Positions 23,188 to 35,039 are shown, numbered from the stretch's first letter. The stretch: 64,000 bases of DNA from Penicillus capitatus (GCA_965649825.1 OZ287710.1:186001-250000); one strand, 5' to 3'. The notes: generated by a model from the letters alone, not told the origin. Program-made: numbers and translations.

Positions 23188-23502
23188 ATGCCACCCCGAA
23201 GGAGAGATTCCAGGGTAAAAACAGGCATCACGTACATGCACGGTGAACTCATTCGCGGATCGCCGGCCGACAACGAGCTCGAGGAAATCGTGCATCGTGC
23301 GGCGCATCTTGGTGATCCGGATGATGACCTGGTAAGATGGTTGCCGCCTGGTGTCCGGCTCAGACGTAAGATATCAGCTGAAGAAAAAGCAAGTCTGGAA
23401 GCACAAGGCATACGTCTCTGTACCAAATGTCAGGAGGATCCAGAGGACAAGTACCATAACGAGTTTGGGAGTATTCGAATCATGCCACCCCACCACTACT
23501 AG
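23188..23502 (+). CDS. Unknown 104-residue charged protein
   Basis: ATG at 23188 lies 7 bp after the kinase stop, in another frame. It encodes MPPRRRDSRVKTGITYMHGE, then an acidic helix (ADNELEEIVHRAAHLGDPDD) and RLCTKCQEDPEDKYHNEFG, ending in TAG at 23500. The frame stays open upstream into the last kinase exon, so this could be an alternative 3' end of the kinase transcript rather than a separate gene. No family recognised. Confidence 0.45.
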   Translation: MPPRRRDSRVKTGITYMHGELIRGSPADNELEEIVHRAAHLGDPDDDLVRWLPPGVRLRRKISAEEKASLEAQGIRLCTKCQEDPEDKYHNEFGSIRIMPPHHY

Positions 23503-25023
23503 CATGCAAACTCAGACTTGTTTTTTCTTTTGACCTCAGTATCTGGCGGGATCAGGGTCGAGGGTTTCTTTGACACATGATAAATAGAAGTATCTTCAGA
23601 ATGCTTTGCCATATCTTTCTCCGTGTACCTCCCTTTTCAATTCAAACAGTGGATTAACGTCCATTGCAGGAGACATGAGCTACGCCAACGATCATGTAGC
23701 TCATGGCCGATTTAGTCTCCTCAATGGCGGCCTTTGAATATGGTTCAGTCGAGACGAATCATGGCTAAGTGAATTGCGATACGTTGTCGTTATTTGAAGC
23801 TTTGACATTGTACTCGTCATTCGCTTAACATGTTGTTCGTTTTTATTTTTTTGTTGGGGCAGAGGAAGAGAAACATGTCTGATTTGAGTTTCTCTGGCGC
23901 TGTCATGCTGATGATGAATTTGAATGGATGTCAGATTGCATATCCTGTTCTTCCTTTGCCAATGTTGTCTGGAATCGCATGCGTTGCAGGCCAACGATGT
24001 CCTGTTGTGCCATGCCATTGCGGACACGCGCTCATGCATTGGATATGCAGTAGGGCGGTCTCTGTTGACAAGCCTTGGTTTTCACATTGTTTGTCTCGTC
24101 TTGTTTGCTTATCTTTGTCTTTCCACGATCTGCGAACCACTTTTGAAATTGAGTTTGTAGACAAACCGTGTTCCAAAAGCGTTCTGATACTCTGTAGACA
24201 TCTGTGATGCACACTCTCTTTCTCCAAATTAACTTCGACTCTGTCTCGCATACTGTGGGGGAGCTGACTAGTAAAGACTTAACCTGGCGATGCTGGCATC
24301 TTGATCTTGGCACGACCCTATACTCATGGGTTCCTACAGATATCGTACTTCTGAAGTGTCCTTCGGCACTCAGGGGTATCTGACCCAACAAGTTACTTTT
24401 TGTCAATTGGTTTTCCTTAAACTACATACCAAATGATCGTAGGTGGAGGTCTGATGTCTGACAACAACATTCCTCTTGTTAGTAACAGTTTTATTACTTT
24501 ACTACAGAATACACGTGTACCACTTTGACGTTGACTCCATTTCATGCGTTTTTTACTAGTTCCTTAAGCTTATGTGTTTTGTGTGAAAGAAGAAGGACTA
24601 ATAAGGAAGAGGCTGATACCTTAATGCGTTTCGTTCATGTTCAGACTGAGTGTGTGTGGTTTCGTGTAAAACAATGACGGACGAGTCTATGAAGCTGCAA
24701 GAGAGAAAGATATCATCAATGTCTTAATTCTGTTTCGTCAATGCCCTTGTTCACTATTCTGTGTACACATCCTCGATGGTCAGGATCATTGATGTTTCTC
24801 CTGTCGCCAAACTGTAGTGTCAGTTTTGACAGTGTGGGAGGGGCAATCAATCAAGCGCTAATATTATAGATTAGAAGTGGTCACGTGGTTACTCTACGGA
24901 AGGATCCAGTTATAGTGACTCAACGTCTTTACTCCATTTTACATTCATCTCAATCACTTATTCATTCGTACATCAGGGTGTGTCTCTGACAAGGGTATCA
25001 TCAAACCGTTCGTTCGTTCGTTC
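23503..25023. other. Gene-free gap
   Basis: About 1.5 kb with no supported gene. Open frames here are short, lack spliceable family similarity and differ in composition from neighbours. A block at 24265-24420 with several short self-complementary stretches could be a noncoding RNA, but I could not match it to any known RNA class. Confidence 0.6.
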
Positions 25024-26470
25024 TCACAGGAAAGGTTGTTTATCGAGAGGTTTATAGTCCGTCGTTTCGACTAGTACTTTGCCATCTGAGAGCCGGGGAA
25101 GTCTATCTGCTATTGGCTGATAAAAAACGCTGACTCTGTCTTCATCATAAACGCCTCTGCAGAAAACACAAGAAAGGATTGTGTAATTGGAAGTCGAGAA
25201 AAGGAAGAAGCCTAACTCAAGGGCATCCAGAAACTGTTGTTCGGCATCAACGACCTCCAACCATTGTTCATCTGTCTCTGCCACGACGCGACATGTCTCT
25301 AAGAGATGCGACGCTTTCTGAATCACATCCATACGCACAGATCAATGTCCTGTTAGCTCTCCATAGGACATCATTGCCGAACCTGGCAGTAACCAACAGA
25401 CACACCGGCATCGCCTTTGCCATGGTGCACAGCAGCTGCCTGCTGGTAAGCTCGAATCTGTTGGAGAGAGCTGTTCAATGCAATGAAGCGTCTGAGCTTC
25501 TCGCTTAATGTGTTGAACTTTCCTGTGTTGTGTCTCAAAACCGATGAGGCTTCCTCGAACAGATCAACAGCGCCAGAATAGAGCGAGGCAATGACGGCAG
25601 GAGAGGCCTTCTTTTCCAATGCCCTGAAAGCCACGAGCGTCTGCGCTTCGCCCAAACAGATCTTCTCGAAACACATGCTCATGACGGGCACCATCTCTGC
25701 ATGACTACACAACGCAAGGCAGCATAGAGCCATCGTGTCAGTCGGCGTCACCTATGGCCCTCGACAGCAACACTGTCGGCTGTCTGCTCACTGAGAACCG
25801 CATGAATGTGCTTGAATACACCAGCTGCTGACTTGAGTGCCTTCACACATTCAACAGCTGCCGCAGATCGATCGCCCCTTATCTTCATCATCTCATCCAC
25901 ACTGCCGTGAACTTGCTGCCGCCGTGCACAACCGTAGAGAAACATGACCTATCCATCTCACTCTTATACATACAAACGTAAAGAGTGAGATCCATACCAT
26001 CAAATGTTCCGAATGGATCCCTTTGAGAAGCATGAAGTTTGTTCCGCCGGCCAATGGTGATGTCCAGTAAAAATTCAGCTGCTTCTCTGTCTTGCCTGTC
26101 CAGTAAGTCTCCGACTATACAGGCAGGCCTATCTCACGCAAACGGTATCTCATTGGATGTCACACTTTTGAGTGGAGGTCCATCAGATGAAAGAGATAAG
26201 TTTCCAGTCTGTAGGAGAACAGACAGCCATGTAAGGCATTTAATGTACTAGGGGTATGTCGAACTTGTCCACTGGATCGTCGAGTTTTCCTTCGTGGATG
26301 TCTCGATTTTCTAAGGCACTTGCGCGCATGGCATTAAAAACTCTCAGACTCTCGAGCTCTCCAAGCGAGTTATGTTGCATGACTCTCACAAAGTCAAATG
26401 GCTTCGTGCAACATCGCTGCCACACGTCATTGAATACCAAGAGAGGCACAATATCGGACCGGCCATCCAT
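25024..26470 (-). CDS. BRO1-domain protein
   Basis: BRO1 domains bind ESCRT-III and act in endosomal sorting or membrane remodelling. Seen after splicing: CVKALKSAAGVFKHIHAVL, ALCCLALCSHAEMV, GEAQTLVAFRALEKKASPAV, SLYSGAVDLFEEASSVL, and ALNSSLQQIRAYQQAAAVHH, the alpha-solenoid pattern of a BRO1 domain, then a C-terminal part (WLEVVDAEQQFLDALELG, YQPIADRLPRLSDGK) ending DKQPFL. The length fits a BROX-type single-domain protein rather than full ALIX. Introns: 25949-25997 with an 11-bp stem, and one of about 65 nt near 25320-25385 with ATGTCC/GGACAT arms. The start ATG at 26470 is the first in frame; an upstream exon is possible but space before the next stop is only 70 bp. Confidence 0.72.
25949..25997 (-). 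other. Hairpin intron with 11-bp perfect stem
   Basis: 49-nt GT...AG intron in the BRO1 gene. ATCTCACTCTT and AAGAGTGAGAT are perfect reverse complements separated by about 13 nt, so nearly the whole intron folds as one stem-loop and the splice sites are drawn together. This is the longest stem among the introns examined. Confidence 0.85.
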
Positions 26471-26540
26471 CCTCGTCGAATTAACTCACGCGACGCAGTT
26501 GGCCTCTAATTTAAAACATTTAGCGAAAAATGACGCACAG

Positions 26541-27018
26541 TCAGTGTCCATGTTTTTCGACATAAGCATCAATCTCTTCTGGACTCAGTCCCTTCAGAGA
26601 GCAAAGGAGATGAGAGGCCAGTGGTGGTCATGAAGGGAGAGGGTACTTCATAGGGATCCTCTGCCGATGCTCCTGTGGTTTCTTTGACGAAACGTTCGAT
26701 CTGTCGAGGCGTGAAGCCTTCGAAGACATCCACATCTGCTGCAGTGACGCTCTTGCCTGCCAACACAGCACGGGCCACCTCTCTCTTCTTTGCCTCCAGT
26801 TCTCTCTCGGCCTGCGCTCCATTGCTCAATGGGTTACAATGTGGATGCTGGATGGCGATGACCTTCTCATCTTTTGGTTTCTCAGTCGAGGATGGACCGC
26901 GGATCCAGCTGAAGAGAAGAAAGGTCAAGCCTCCGACGAAGATCCACCAATAGACTTTCTCCCACGTATGCAGAGGAACACGCTCCCCGTCCATCTGCCG
27001 CTTCTCCCACGGAAACAT
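26541..27018 (-). CDS. Small single-pass membrane protein with repeated GxxP motif
   Basis: Two exons, about 140 residues. Start ATG at 27018 (MFPWEKRQMDG). One hydrophobic helix, YWWIFVGGLTFLLFSWI, at about residues 23-39, then a charged tail with a coiled-coil-like stretch (AERELEAKKREVARAVL). The tail has two related units, GFTPRQIERFVKE and GLSPEEIDAYVEK, separated by the only intron (GTACCC...GAAG). Small size, one helix near the N-terminus and no signal peptide recall accessory subunits of mitochondrial respiratory complexes, but I cannot assign a family. The stop is 70 bp upstream of the BRO1 start on the same strand, and its start is 134 bp from the divergent TRIP4-AlkB gene. Confidence 0.6.
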
Positions 27019-27152
27019 GAGCCAACTCGACACTGTCCACAATCTCCCTTACGCTGCTTATGTGCTCAAGAACAAAGCATACCCGCTTTGGCTGTCTCTG
27101 TCTGCTGTTGTGCTTTGTTGCTAGCATCGTCCGCTTTTCTGTCGTGCGGAGG

Positions 27153-30015
27153 ATGGCTGTAATGGACGGAACGTTTGTGGCTGATGCTGAGTGCTTCGAT
27201 GCTGCTGAGTTTCCAGATGTCTCTCTTGGCAGAGGCGAAACTGCGCAACAGGGCTGGCAGCCGCATCATGATAAGTCATTTGACGTAAGGATGCAACTGT
27301 CGTCCGAAGCACGCTCGCAGTTAAAGGGAGAACTCGCCGACGTGCTGAAATGGGATGAGATAGTGGTCGAAGGCGTCGTCGAGGCGATCACTTCTGCCCA
27401 AGACGATAAAGAAGTCGAAGAAATCGTCTCTGTAAGTTCCACCCACATCTTTCGACAGACAGACGACAAAACACAATGGCGCTGCCTTGCAGAATTTCAT
27501 GACGGAGTCGGAAGAGGCACGCCGAATCGTAGCGACATACATGCGAGCGAACTCAACAAAGCCCACGTCCCCACATAGACTTCCGACCGGCTACCCAGAT
27601 GCACCGAATGCAGGTACACATCGCTCTCGGTGATTGTTGGGAGTCTATGGCGCGGTATAGGAGAGCCATGGCAGCGTTACTCTAAGGGACAGCTCTTTAA
27701 TCCAAAGAAATCGTCGCATGGCATTTCCGTAAATTACTTGAAATACACGATCTCTCTAAAGTTGGTGGTGGTGATGTGACAGCAGGCGTCATCAAAGAAC
27801 AACAATTCAAAGAAGAGCAAAGGGAAGATGAAGAATGAGATTGAGGAAAAGAGACATCGACAGCCAATGCGTATCAAGATACGTTCCGTAGTGAATTGCC
27901 TGGAATGCGGGAAGATCTACAAGGCACGGAAGCTGATAGATGACACGTACACGTTCACTGGTCTGTTCGTTCGTTGTGTACGTATCTATCTTCATATGAT
28001 GATTGTCTCCTAGAGTCCAGTCTTGTGTGCAGTTTCTGTGGAGCCGTTATCGATTTAACACTTGAAAATCGTCAAGTGCAGATTCCGCAGCATCTTGACG
28101 AGGATAAGCTATTGGAAGCTCACAAGAAAGAGAACGAATCGGAGAGAAAGGCGAGAGAGTTTAAGGACAGACTGGTGGAATACGATCGACATGCATCCGA
28201 GAGAACGACAGTCCTCGACGACCAGAGTGACTACTTTGAGATCGACAGCAACGTCTGGCTAGAAGAGAAAGCAAGATGATCATCCACCATCAGTCTAACA
28301 TGCAAACACGGTTTATGAGACAGGAAAGGAAGGAATTGAGAATTCGGCGAGATATGGAAGACGAAATGGAAAAGTCCCTGAGGAAAAAAGTTTGAGAAAT
28401 AGATGGCTTGACATGGCATCCATCATCCCTCATTGCCTAGGTGCATTACACGATCGATCTGGTTGGACGACGGGTGTTTGCAAGCGAAGATGCTGCTCCG
28501 TCAGAAGACGCCAAGAAAACTGCCGATGCTGCACAGTCCGCAGCCGAGTTCACTTCCGAAGAGATCCCACAGGTTCCTCCTCCTCTGCATAACAGGATCA
28601 TTTTTGAGGGAAGAGAGGGTTAACAGGGAGGTGGCACGGCAGCCCGTTTAGCTTCTGAAACAGCATCGCGGCTGAGAATGAATGGGACAGCGACGTCATT
28701 CCGTGTTCACCCAAATCCCAATCTCGAAATGAGTTCTCCCATTTTTCTTCCAAGCGATGAAGCGCTGGAACGCTCCAAGAGACAAAGGCAACCGCCAAAA
28801 TGGATTCAAGGAAGCAAGGGACGTCTTCAACACGACGGTAATGCTGCCTGTCGCCGTCGGCATCTCGTTATGCGCGTCTCCTCCAGACATCTTTGCTGAC
28901 TTTGATATGAGCATTGAACCAGACGTCATGTCATCAGACGTTTCAGACTACGCGCATCTCTTCGCTGATGATGACACCAACAATGTCTACGATCTCTGCC
29001 CGCAAACGAAGGATAAGGACACCCCAGTTTCCACTCCAGGGCTCAAGTGTGTATCACATGTCTGAAAGGAAGGCACAGAGACGGTCCTGTTGTGTAGAGC
29101 GCCGCCATCTGCTGCTTCAGCCCACGTCCGAATGTCAGAAAGGTTGTTGCCGGAGCAGTATTATCCTCACAATACGATTCAGAAAGGGCCAGATCCACCT
29201 CGGTTAGTCCCAGGAGACGCACTTCCAGACGGCGTTGTTCTTATGAAGAGCTGGCTTTCGTTCGAAGAACAGATGAGAATTGTCGAAACGATTCGGAACT
29301 TAGGTATGAAAGAGGGTGGATTCTACACTCCATTCCATGAAGGCAAACCTCAACTGAGATACAAAATGATGTGTTTGGGATGGGTAACTTTATTCGATAT
29401 GCTGTTGTCACTTCATAGCCTTGTACTGTTTTCCCAGCATTGGAATCCTGTCAACAAAGACTACGAGAAGATTCGATCGAATCACGATGGGGCACTTGTT
29501 CCTCCGCTTCCAGATTTCCTCAAGGATCTGACACTCCGTTGCCTCAGCAATGCAAATCGACTTTGCAAGCATCCCTTTGCGAAGACCGATCCCAACTCTG
29601 GCATCTGCAATTTCTACACCCATAGCAGTTACCTCGGTCTCCACCAGGTACTCACCCACTCAGAAGTCTCACTCCTCATTCTCCATCCTACTCTGTTGTG
29701 CAGGATAGAAGCGAGGGACAGCAGAGCCTCAGTCGACAGCTTCCTGTCGTCTCTTTCTCGATCGGTGCCACCGGAGAGTTCGTTATCAGTCAGAGTCGGT
29801 CGATGGAGACTGCCCAATCGATTCTGCTCGAATCAGGCGATGCCTTGATCTTTGGCGGTCCATCTCGCATGATCTTCCACGGCATTCGCCGAATCTTTCC
29901 GGAGTCCATGCCATCCGAGTTGACGGAGACCATGGGTATGCGAAACGGACGACTGAATGTGACGATCCGTGAATATATACCCGACGTTCCTTTGTCGCCA
30001 TCAGCAGCAATGTAA
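27153..30015 (+). CDS. TRIP4/ASC-1-like zinc-finger protein fused to AlkB dioxygenase
   Basis: N-terminal half is TRIP4 (ASC-1): a helical start with KWDEIVVEGVVEAITSAQDD, a C2HC5 zinc finger (SVVNCLECGKIYKAR, LVCSFCGAVIDL), the family block DRLVEYDRHASERTTVLDDQ plus SDYFEIDSNVWL, IDLVGRRVF, and VHPNPN...QPPKWI. Where TRIP4 has its ASCH domain, this frame continues into an ALKBH1-type 2-oxoglutarate/Fe(II) dioxygenase: PDGVVLMKSWLS, GGFYTPFHEGKPQLRYKMMC, NFYTHSSYLGLHQD (HxD iron ligands), LPVVSFSIG, SGDALIFGGPSRMIFHG (distal His) and MRNGRLNVTIREY. Introns bridging the halves keep phase, including one near 29048-29096 joining TPGLK to APPSAAS. Gaps in the model: the exon around 27614-27820, and a non-GT junction near 28275. 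Confidence 0.75.
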
Positions 30016-30066
30016 CATGTGCGTGTCGTACGTACCACGCACGGCGTATTCGAGACCGCGACGCGG

Positions 30067-33026
30067 ATGTCTCATGTGATGCGTTTGTTGTCGCCGCGTC
30101 ATGTTCGCGTGCTGAGTCCTGCCGTGCCGTCGTCGGCAGCGACGCGTGTCAACCGTTCTCTCTTATCGCTCGGAACGTACTGTCGTTGCGGAAAGCTTTC
30201 GGAAATCGGCCGCGTGCGGCGTTTCGCGTCTTTCCGATACGGCAAACCTGTGTGCGCGCACGTCTCGCGCGGAGTCGTTCCCAACGAGATGGATACGGCA
30301 GAGGTGGTACAGATCGGTGAACTGTCACAGAGCTCGGCGCATTGGGTGACCTGTGACGTTGTGGCATGGAGGAAACAACAGACGGATGCCAAGGGCATAC
30401 ATTATCGCTTCAAACTCCATAGCTCCTACGATGCTGCCTTAGTCGCCACCAAAGATGGCGTGCTCAATGCCGAAACATCCATGCCGCTCCATGTGCTCAA
30501 TCGAAAGGAGCAGTTTACACGATTGGCCAAATTTCCTCATCTCTTTGGCAGTACCTTGCTCCAGTTGGATGAACCAGATCTGTTGGATTATCCGAAGATG
30601 CTGAAGTCTCAGTTGTGGATGTCATGTGAGACGCCGGAAGGGAAGGTGGTTGATGTGACAGGTGTTCAACTGCCTGGCGTCGTGGATGAGGTCTTTACCT
30701 TCGATGGACCGCTTGGATACCAGTGCCATTCTGGCAATATCGACTGTGTAAGGATCTGGGCACCAACGGCACATTCTGTCGATGTTCTCTGCTGGGAGAC
30801 GACACAAAATGAAGACCCTGAGGTATTGTCCATGCAACCGGCAGCAGGAGGTGTATGGGAAGTGCCGATCCCAGCTGAATGGCTCTGGAGGTTCTACAAG
30901 TTTCGATTACATGTGTACTGTCCTTGGACTTTGAAGATGGAGACCTTTGAAGTGACAGATCCCTACTCTAGAGGGCTCTCCGCCAATGGAGAACGCAGTC
31001 AATTTGTCGATTTGGATCATTCGCTGACGAAGCCTGAGAACTGGGACGCGCATGAGATTCCAGATCTAGACAGTTTCTCAGATATCAGCGTTTACGAGCT
31101 CCATGTGCGCGATTTCAGCGTCACAGATGATACAGTCCCATCAAAATTGCAAGGAAAATTCAGCGCTTTTAATCCCGGCCTCATACAAGCGCAAACCGGC
31201 TCGGTGTCGAATGGACTGGATCATTTGATGAAGCTCAGGTCGTCAGGAATGACACATATACATCTTCTACCCGTGTATGACTTCGCTTCTGTCCCTGAGC
31301 GTGCTGAAGAACGGTTGGATGTCACACTCGATCTCACACATTTTAGCCCAGCGTCCGAAGAACAACAGAAGGCAGTCGTTGACATTGCAGATCGGGATGG
31401 ATTCAATTGGGGATATGATCCCGTGCACTTTGGTGTCCCAGACGGGAGCTATGCCACCGATCCAGACGGCATCGCACGGCTGAAAGAGTTCAGGGAAATG
31501 GTCATGGGGCTGCATCAAATGGGCTATCGCGTTGTCCTGGATGTCGTTTACAATCACACCTTTGAAGGACAATCCGAACGCTACTCCGTCTTCGACAAAG
31601 CTGTTCCTGGATACTATCACAGGTAGTGACTCCACACTGGCCTCGCTTTGTGTGACGATGCTGTGCCAGACGCGAAGAGAACGGGGCGCTTTGCACGAGT
31701 GGTTGTGGAGCTAATACAGCATCAGAGCATGTGATGTTTGAGAAGTTTGTCGTGGATGATATCATTCACTGGGCCACGCATTACAAGATCGATGGTTTTC
31801 GTTTTGATATCATGGGACATCTGATGCTCTCCACAATGGAAAAGATTCGCACCGCGCTGGATGACCTGACAGTCGAATCCGATGGAGTGGACGGAAAGAA
31901 GATTTACCTCTATGGTGAAGGATGGGACTTTGGAGAAATGGCGAACAATCAACGAGGCCGCAATGCCCAGCAGTTGAATCTTGGTGGCACCGGGATAGGA
32001 ACGTTTAACGATCGTTTCAGAGACAGTGCCATGGGAGGGAGTCCTTTCGGTCCACCTCGATTTCAAGGGTTCATCACAGGACTCGCTCTACAACCCAATC
32101 CAGCACTCGACCAAGGATCTCCGCGTGCACAGATGCGCCAACTCATGGATCTTTCTGATCTTCTCAGAGCCACAATGGCTGGGAATTTGGTGGACTATGA
32201 AGTCTGTTCTGCTAATGGTGAATGGACACAGGGCAAGAAATTCAAATTCCATGGCCGTATTGGCGCATACAGTACCTTGCCTTACGAAAACGTGGTGTTC
32301 TGTGGATGCCATGACAATGAGACGCTTTTTGATCACGCCATCCTCAAAGCAGCTCCAGATGTGGACATCGATCAGAGGTCCAGAATGTGCGAGATGGCAT
32401 TGGCACTCGTTCTGCTGTCACAGGGAGTCGCTTTCATTCATGCTGGAGATGACATGCTTCGCAGCAAGAGCCTCGACAGAGACAGTTATAATTCCGGCGA
32501 TTGGTTTAACAAGATCGATTGGACTATGCAGTCGAACAACTTCGGCGTGGGTTTGCCTCCTGCCACCAAGAACGCGACATGGTGGTCGATCTACAAGCCA
32601 TTGCTGGCGGATCCAGGTCTCCGACCACATCCAGCTCTGATTCAGCGTTGTGCACAGCATGTTCAGAGTTATCTCAGGATTCGATATTCCTCCCCTCTGT
32701 TCCGTATCGACTGTCCAGATTTTATCCGGAAACAGTTGGTCTTCTACAACGCTGGGCAAAGACAGGTACCAGGGGTATTGGTGATGGAGCTGAACAGCTC
32801 TTACAGTTTGGGAGATGAGGGTGTCTATGATCCGCAGTTCAAGAGATTGGTGGCGATTTTCAATGCCCGTCCAGATACAGCAACGATCAAGTTTCCCACG
32901 AGCGGACTGGAATTGCACCCAGAGCTTTGCCACTCCGGTGATTATATTTACTCGGAAGTGGAAATCGGTCAAGATGAAGTTAAAGTACCCAGGCGGACAT
33001 CAGTTGTCCTGGTCGAAGAGCGTTGA
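30067..33026 (+). CDS. Pullulanase-type starch debranching enzyme (limit dextrinase)
   Basis: GH13 debranching enzyme cutting alpha-1,6 bonds in starch or glycogen. One 47-nt intron (31623-31669) joins YYHR to REENGALCTSGCGANTASEH, the typical pullulanase cysteine stretch. Catalytic residues: nucleophile Asp in DGFRFDIMGH, acid/base Glu in YLYGEGWDF, and the third Asp in GCHDNETLFD; also VVYNHTF and DISVYELHVRDFSV. Predicted 970 residues, close to plant limit dextrinases (about 960). The start ATG at 30067 is preceded by in-frame GTG only. The first 80 residues are rich in Arg, Ser and Val with few acids (RLLSPRHVRVLSPAVPSSAA), a probable transit peptide. It begins 51 bp after the AlkB fusion gene. 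Confidence 0.93.
31623..31669 (+). other. Hairpin intron, 47 nt (debranching enzyme)
   Basis: Boundaries fixed by the conserved pullulanase frame on both sides. Arms CACAC and GTGTG form an inverted repeat; ends GTAGTGAC...GTGCCAG. The 5' splice site is GTAGTG, far from the usual GTAAGT. Confidence 0.85.
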
Positions 33027-34347
33027 GTCATGTGCACCTTTTCTGCTACTTCTTTGACATATGCATTGGTGGATGGGGGCGCCTTCACATTTCCATAGCA
33101 ATGGAATTCATTCCTTTCTTGCACGACCTGATGTATCTCGGCTAAAGAAGGCAGACGCAGACGGGACTGTTCGTTTCCTTCGTTTTTGTTTTCTTGTTTT
33201 GTCTAGAACGCAAAGAACGAACAATGGACAAACGATAAAGCATTCTTGACAATGATCGAGAAGCATTGTGCATAGAAAACGGTGTCGTCACTCAAAAAAC
33301 TTGACAAACATCTGCAATGAGATATTACATCACTGGTCGATCCATACGGTATTGCCACGCATTCATCGATATAACAGATAACAGGCACAGCACCATACTG
33401 CTAACCTTGATGCATCGGAAACATGATCAGGATTAGAGAGTACTGGCTTCTGTCAAGTTCAGAAGAGCAATCATTACTGTCCGCGTGCGGGGTAACGAAT
33501 TGAGCATCTGTCGATAGGTCGTCGTTTTTTGCCAGACTCTGGTCTGTTTCCTGGCTCGCGTAAAGATCTACGCGTCTTGACAGATTGAGCCATTGTGTTT
33601 CGACCTCAGAGAAATGAGTTCATTCAGGTCGTTATGTGACCTGAATACTTGAATGATGTCATTCCGCATGTAAACCGGCAAGAATCACAGACCCTTTCCT
33701 CCTTTCTGGCTGGATAGGGATTCAGATGAGAGATGACAGTATAGCCTTGTTTCTTGAATAAATGAAGTGTAAAGAACGAAAGTTTTCAACTGTCCGAATA
33801 AAACCTTCGTTGTTGTTCGATTGACAAGGAACTCATGAACAGAAGTGTTCGTTGCCATATGGATAATGACTGAATGGTGCATCACGCTTCTTCGTCATCG
33901 ATGCCCATAATCTTGTGGCAGATGCAATTCTTCAGTGGCCAGAAGAAGAGTCATGTGATTTTTACAGGAAGCAAGAACGGAACATTCCTATCGCGTTGCG
34001 TATTTTTGCCACGTTTACTGAACGGCTTCTGTATTACACAACTCTTCAAGCTGTGAAAAGACAGGTTTCCAAAGTTCAATGACATCCATGCGGCAACTCA
34101 GTGAGCAACATCACTGGAAACATCCCCATATGCGTCTTGAGCCTCGGCAAAAAATGGCACAGCACACTTGCGATGTCCTGAATGCGGAGAAAGCAGTTGC
34201 ATGGAAGAGTGTTTAACGCATGAACAGAGAGACCCACAGTAGTATGACTTTAACATTCGACATAACCACAGAATAGAAAAAACATCACCGGTCTAAATTT
34301 CAGAGGGCGGAAATCGGTTGGGTTGCTATCTGATTAACAGTTGTAGG
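33027..34347. other. Gene-free gap
   Basis: About 1.3 kb between the debranching enzyme and an orphan gene. No open frame longer than about 65 codons and no RNA gene recognised. Confidence 0.65.
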
Positions 34348-35039
34348 TTAGCCTGTGGCAGAAGCCGAGCTCGATGTCGCGGATACCGAGCCCGATGCCG
34401 TGGCTTTTCCAATAACACCGCCTTCTGTGACCTATGCAACGATTCTTAATATGTCCTGCTTAAACAGGAAGCTCCTCACTGTTGCAGGGGTTTGACACCC
34501 CTTTCCCTGGCTGGGCAAGTTGAACCTGACTATGTCTGCTCCGATCTCATAAGGAACTCCCAGATTAAGGAGAATACCCACAGCGAAGACTTCTTCCTTC
34601 TTGTAATCTGGTTCGGCGACGTGCTGCCTGAGCTGCTCCGGGGTCGATTTTGGGTCGATGCACAAGTTTCCGACATTTGAAGGATAAAGACAACCGGGGT
34701 TACCTAAAAGGCACTCAGTAATTTCGTGACGTTCTCCACAGAACGTTTACCTGGATTAGGGGAAGGGGAAGGAACTGCAGATTTGCTAGAGACAGGACCT
34801 CGAAGAGAAATACGAAGAGAGGAAGATCTTGGTGGGTTTCCTTTGAGCGTGAGATACCACGCATTCGCCCCATCCGTCAACAAGTGTCTTCCTGAAAACT
34901 CAACTTCCGATGCCTTTGCTCGGAGTGCATCTTTTCCCTCAGCACTTTTCGCGACGACGCGCGACGCTGCGCAAAACACAACACTTCTAACTGAAGTGCG
35001 ATTTTTGCAATACAAGGTTACCACTGCATGAAGCGACAT
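34348..35039 (-). CDS. Unknown protein with low-complexity Ser/Ala/Thr end
   Basis: Three exons from ATG 35039 (MSLHAVVTLYCKNR). First exon encodes a basic Ser-rich protein with HLLTDGANAWYLTLKGNPP and a Pro/Ser run (SAVPSPSPNPG). A 47-nt intron joins it to NPGCLYPSNVGNLC, then STPEQLRQHVAEPDYKKEEV and FAVGILLNLGVPYEIGADI. A longer last intron (about 110 nt) leads to a short exon reading VTEGGVIGKATASGSVSATS and a TAA at 34348. No family recognised. The first 25 residues could be an organelle targeting sequence. The last intron contains a perfect AGGGGT/ACCCCT hairpin at 34486-34502. Confidence 0.5.

Noticed and set aside
24265-24420. Possible U1-like or other small nuclear RNA (AACCTGG near 24282, T-rich site near 24400)
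   Set aside because: The string reads ACTTAACCTGG, with one A too many for the U1 5' end, and I could not build the U1 stem-loops. No other known RNA class matched.
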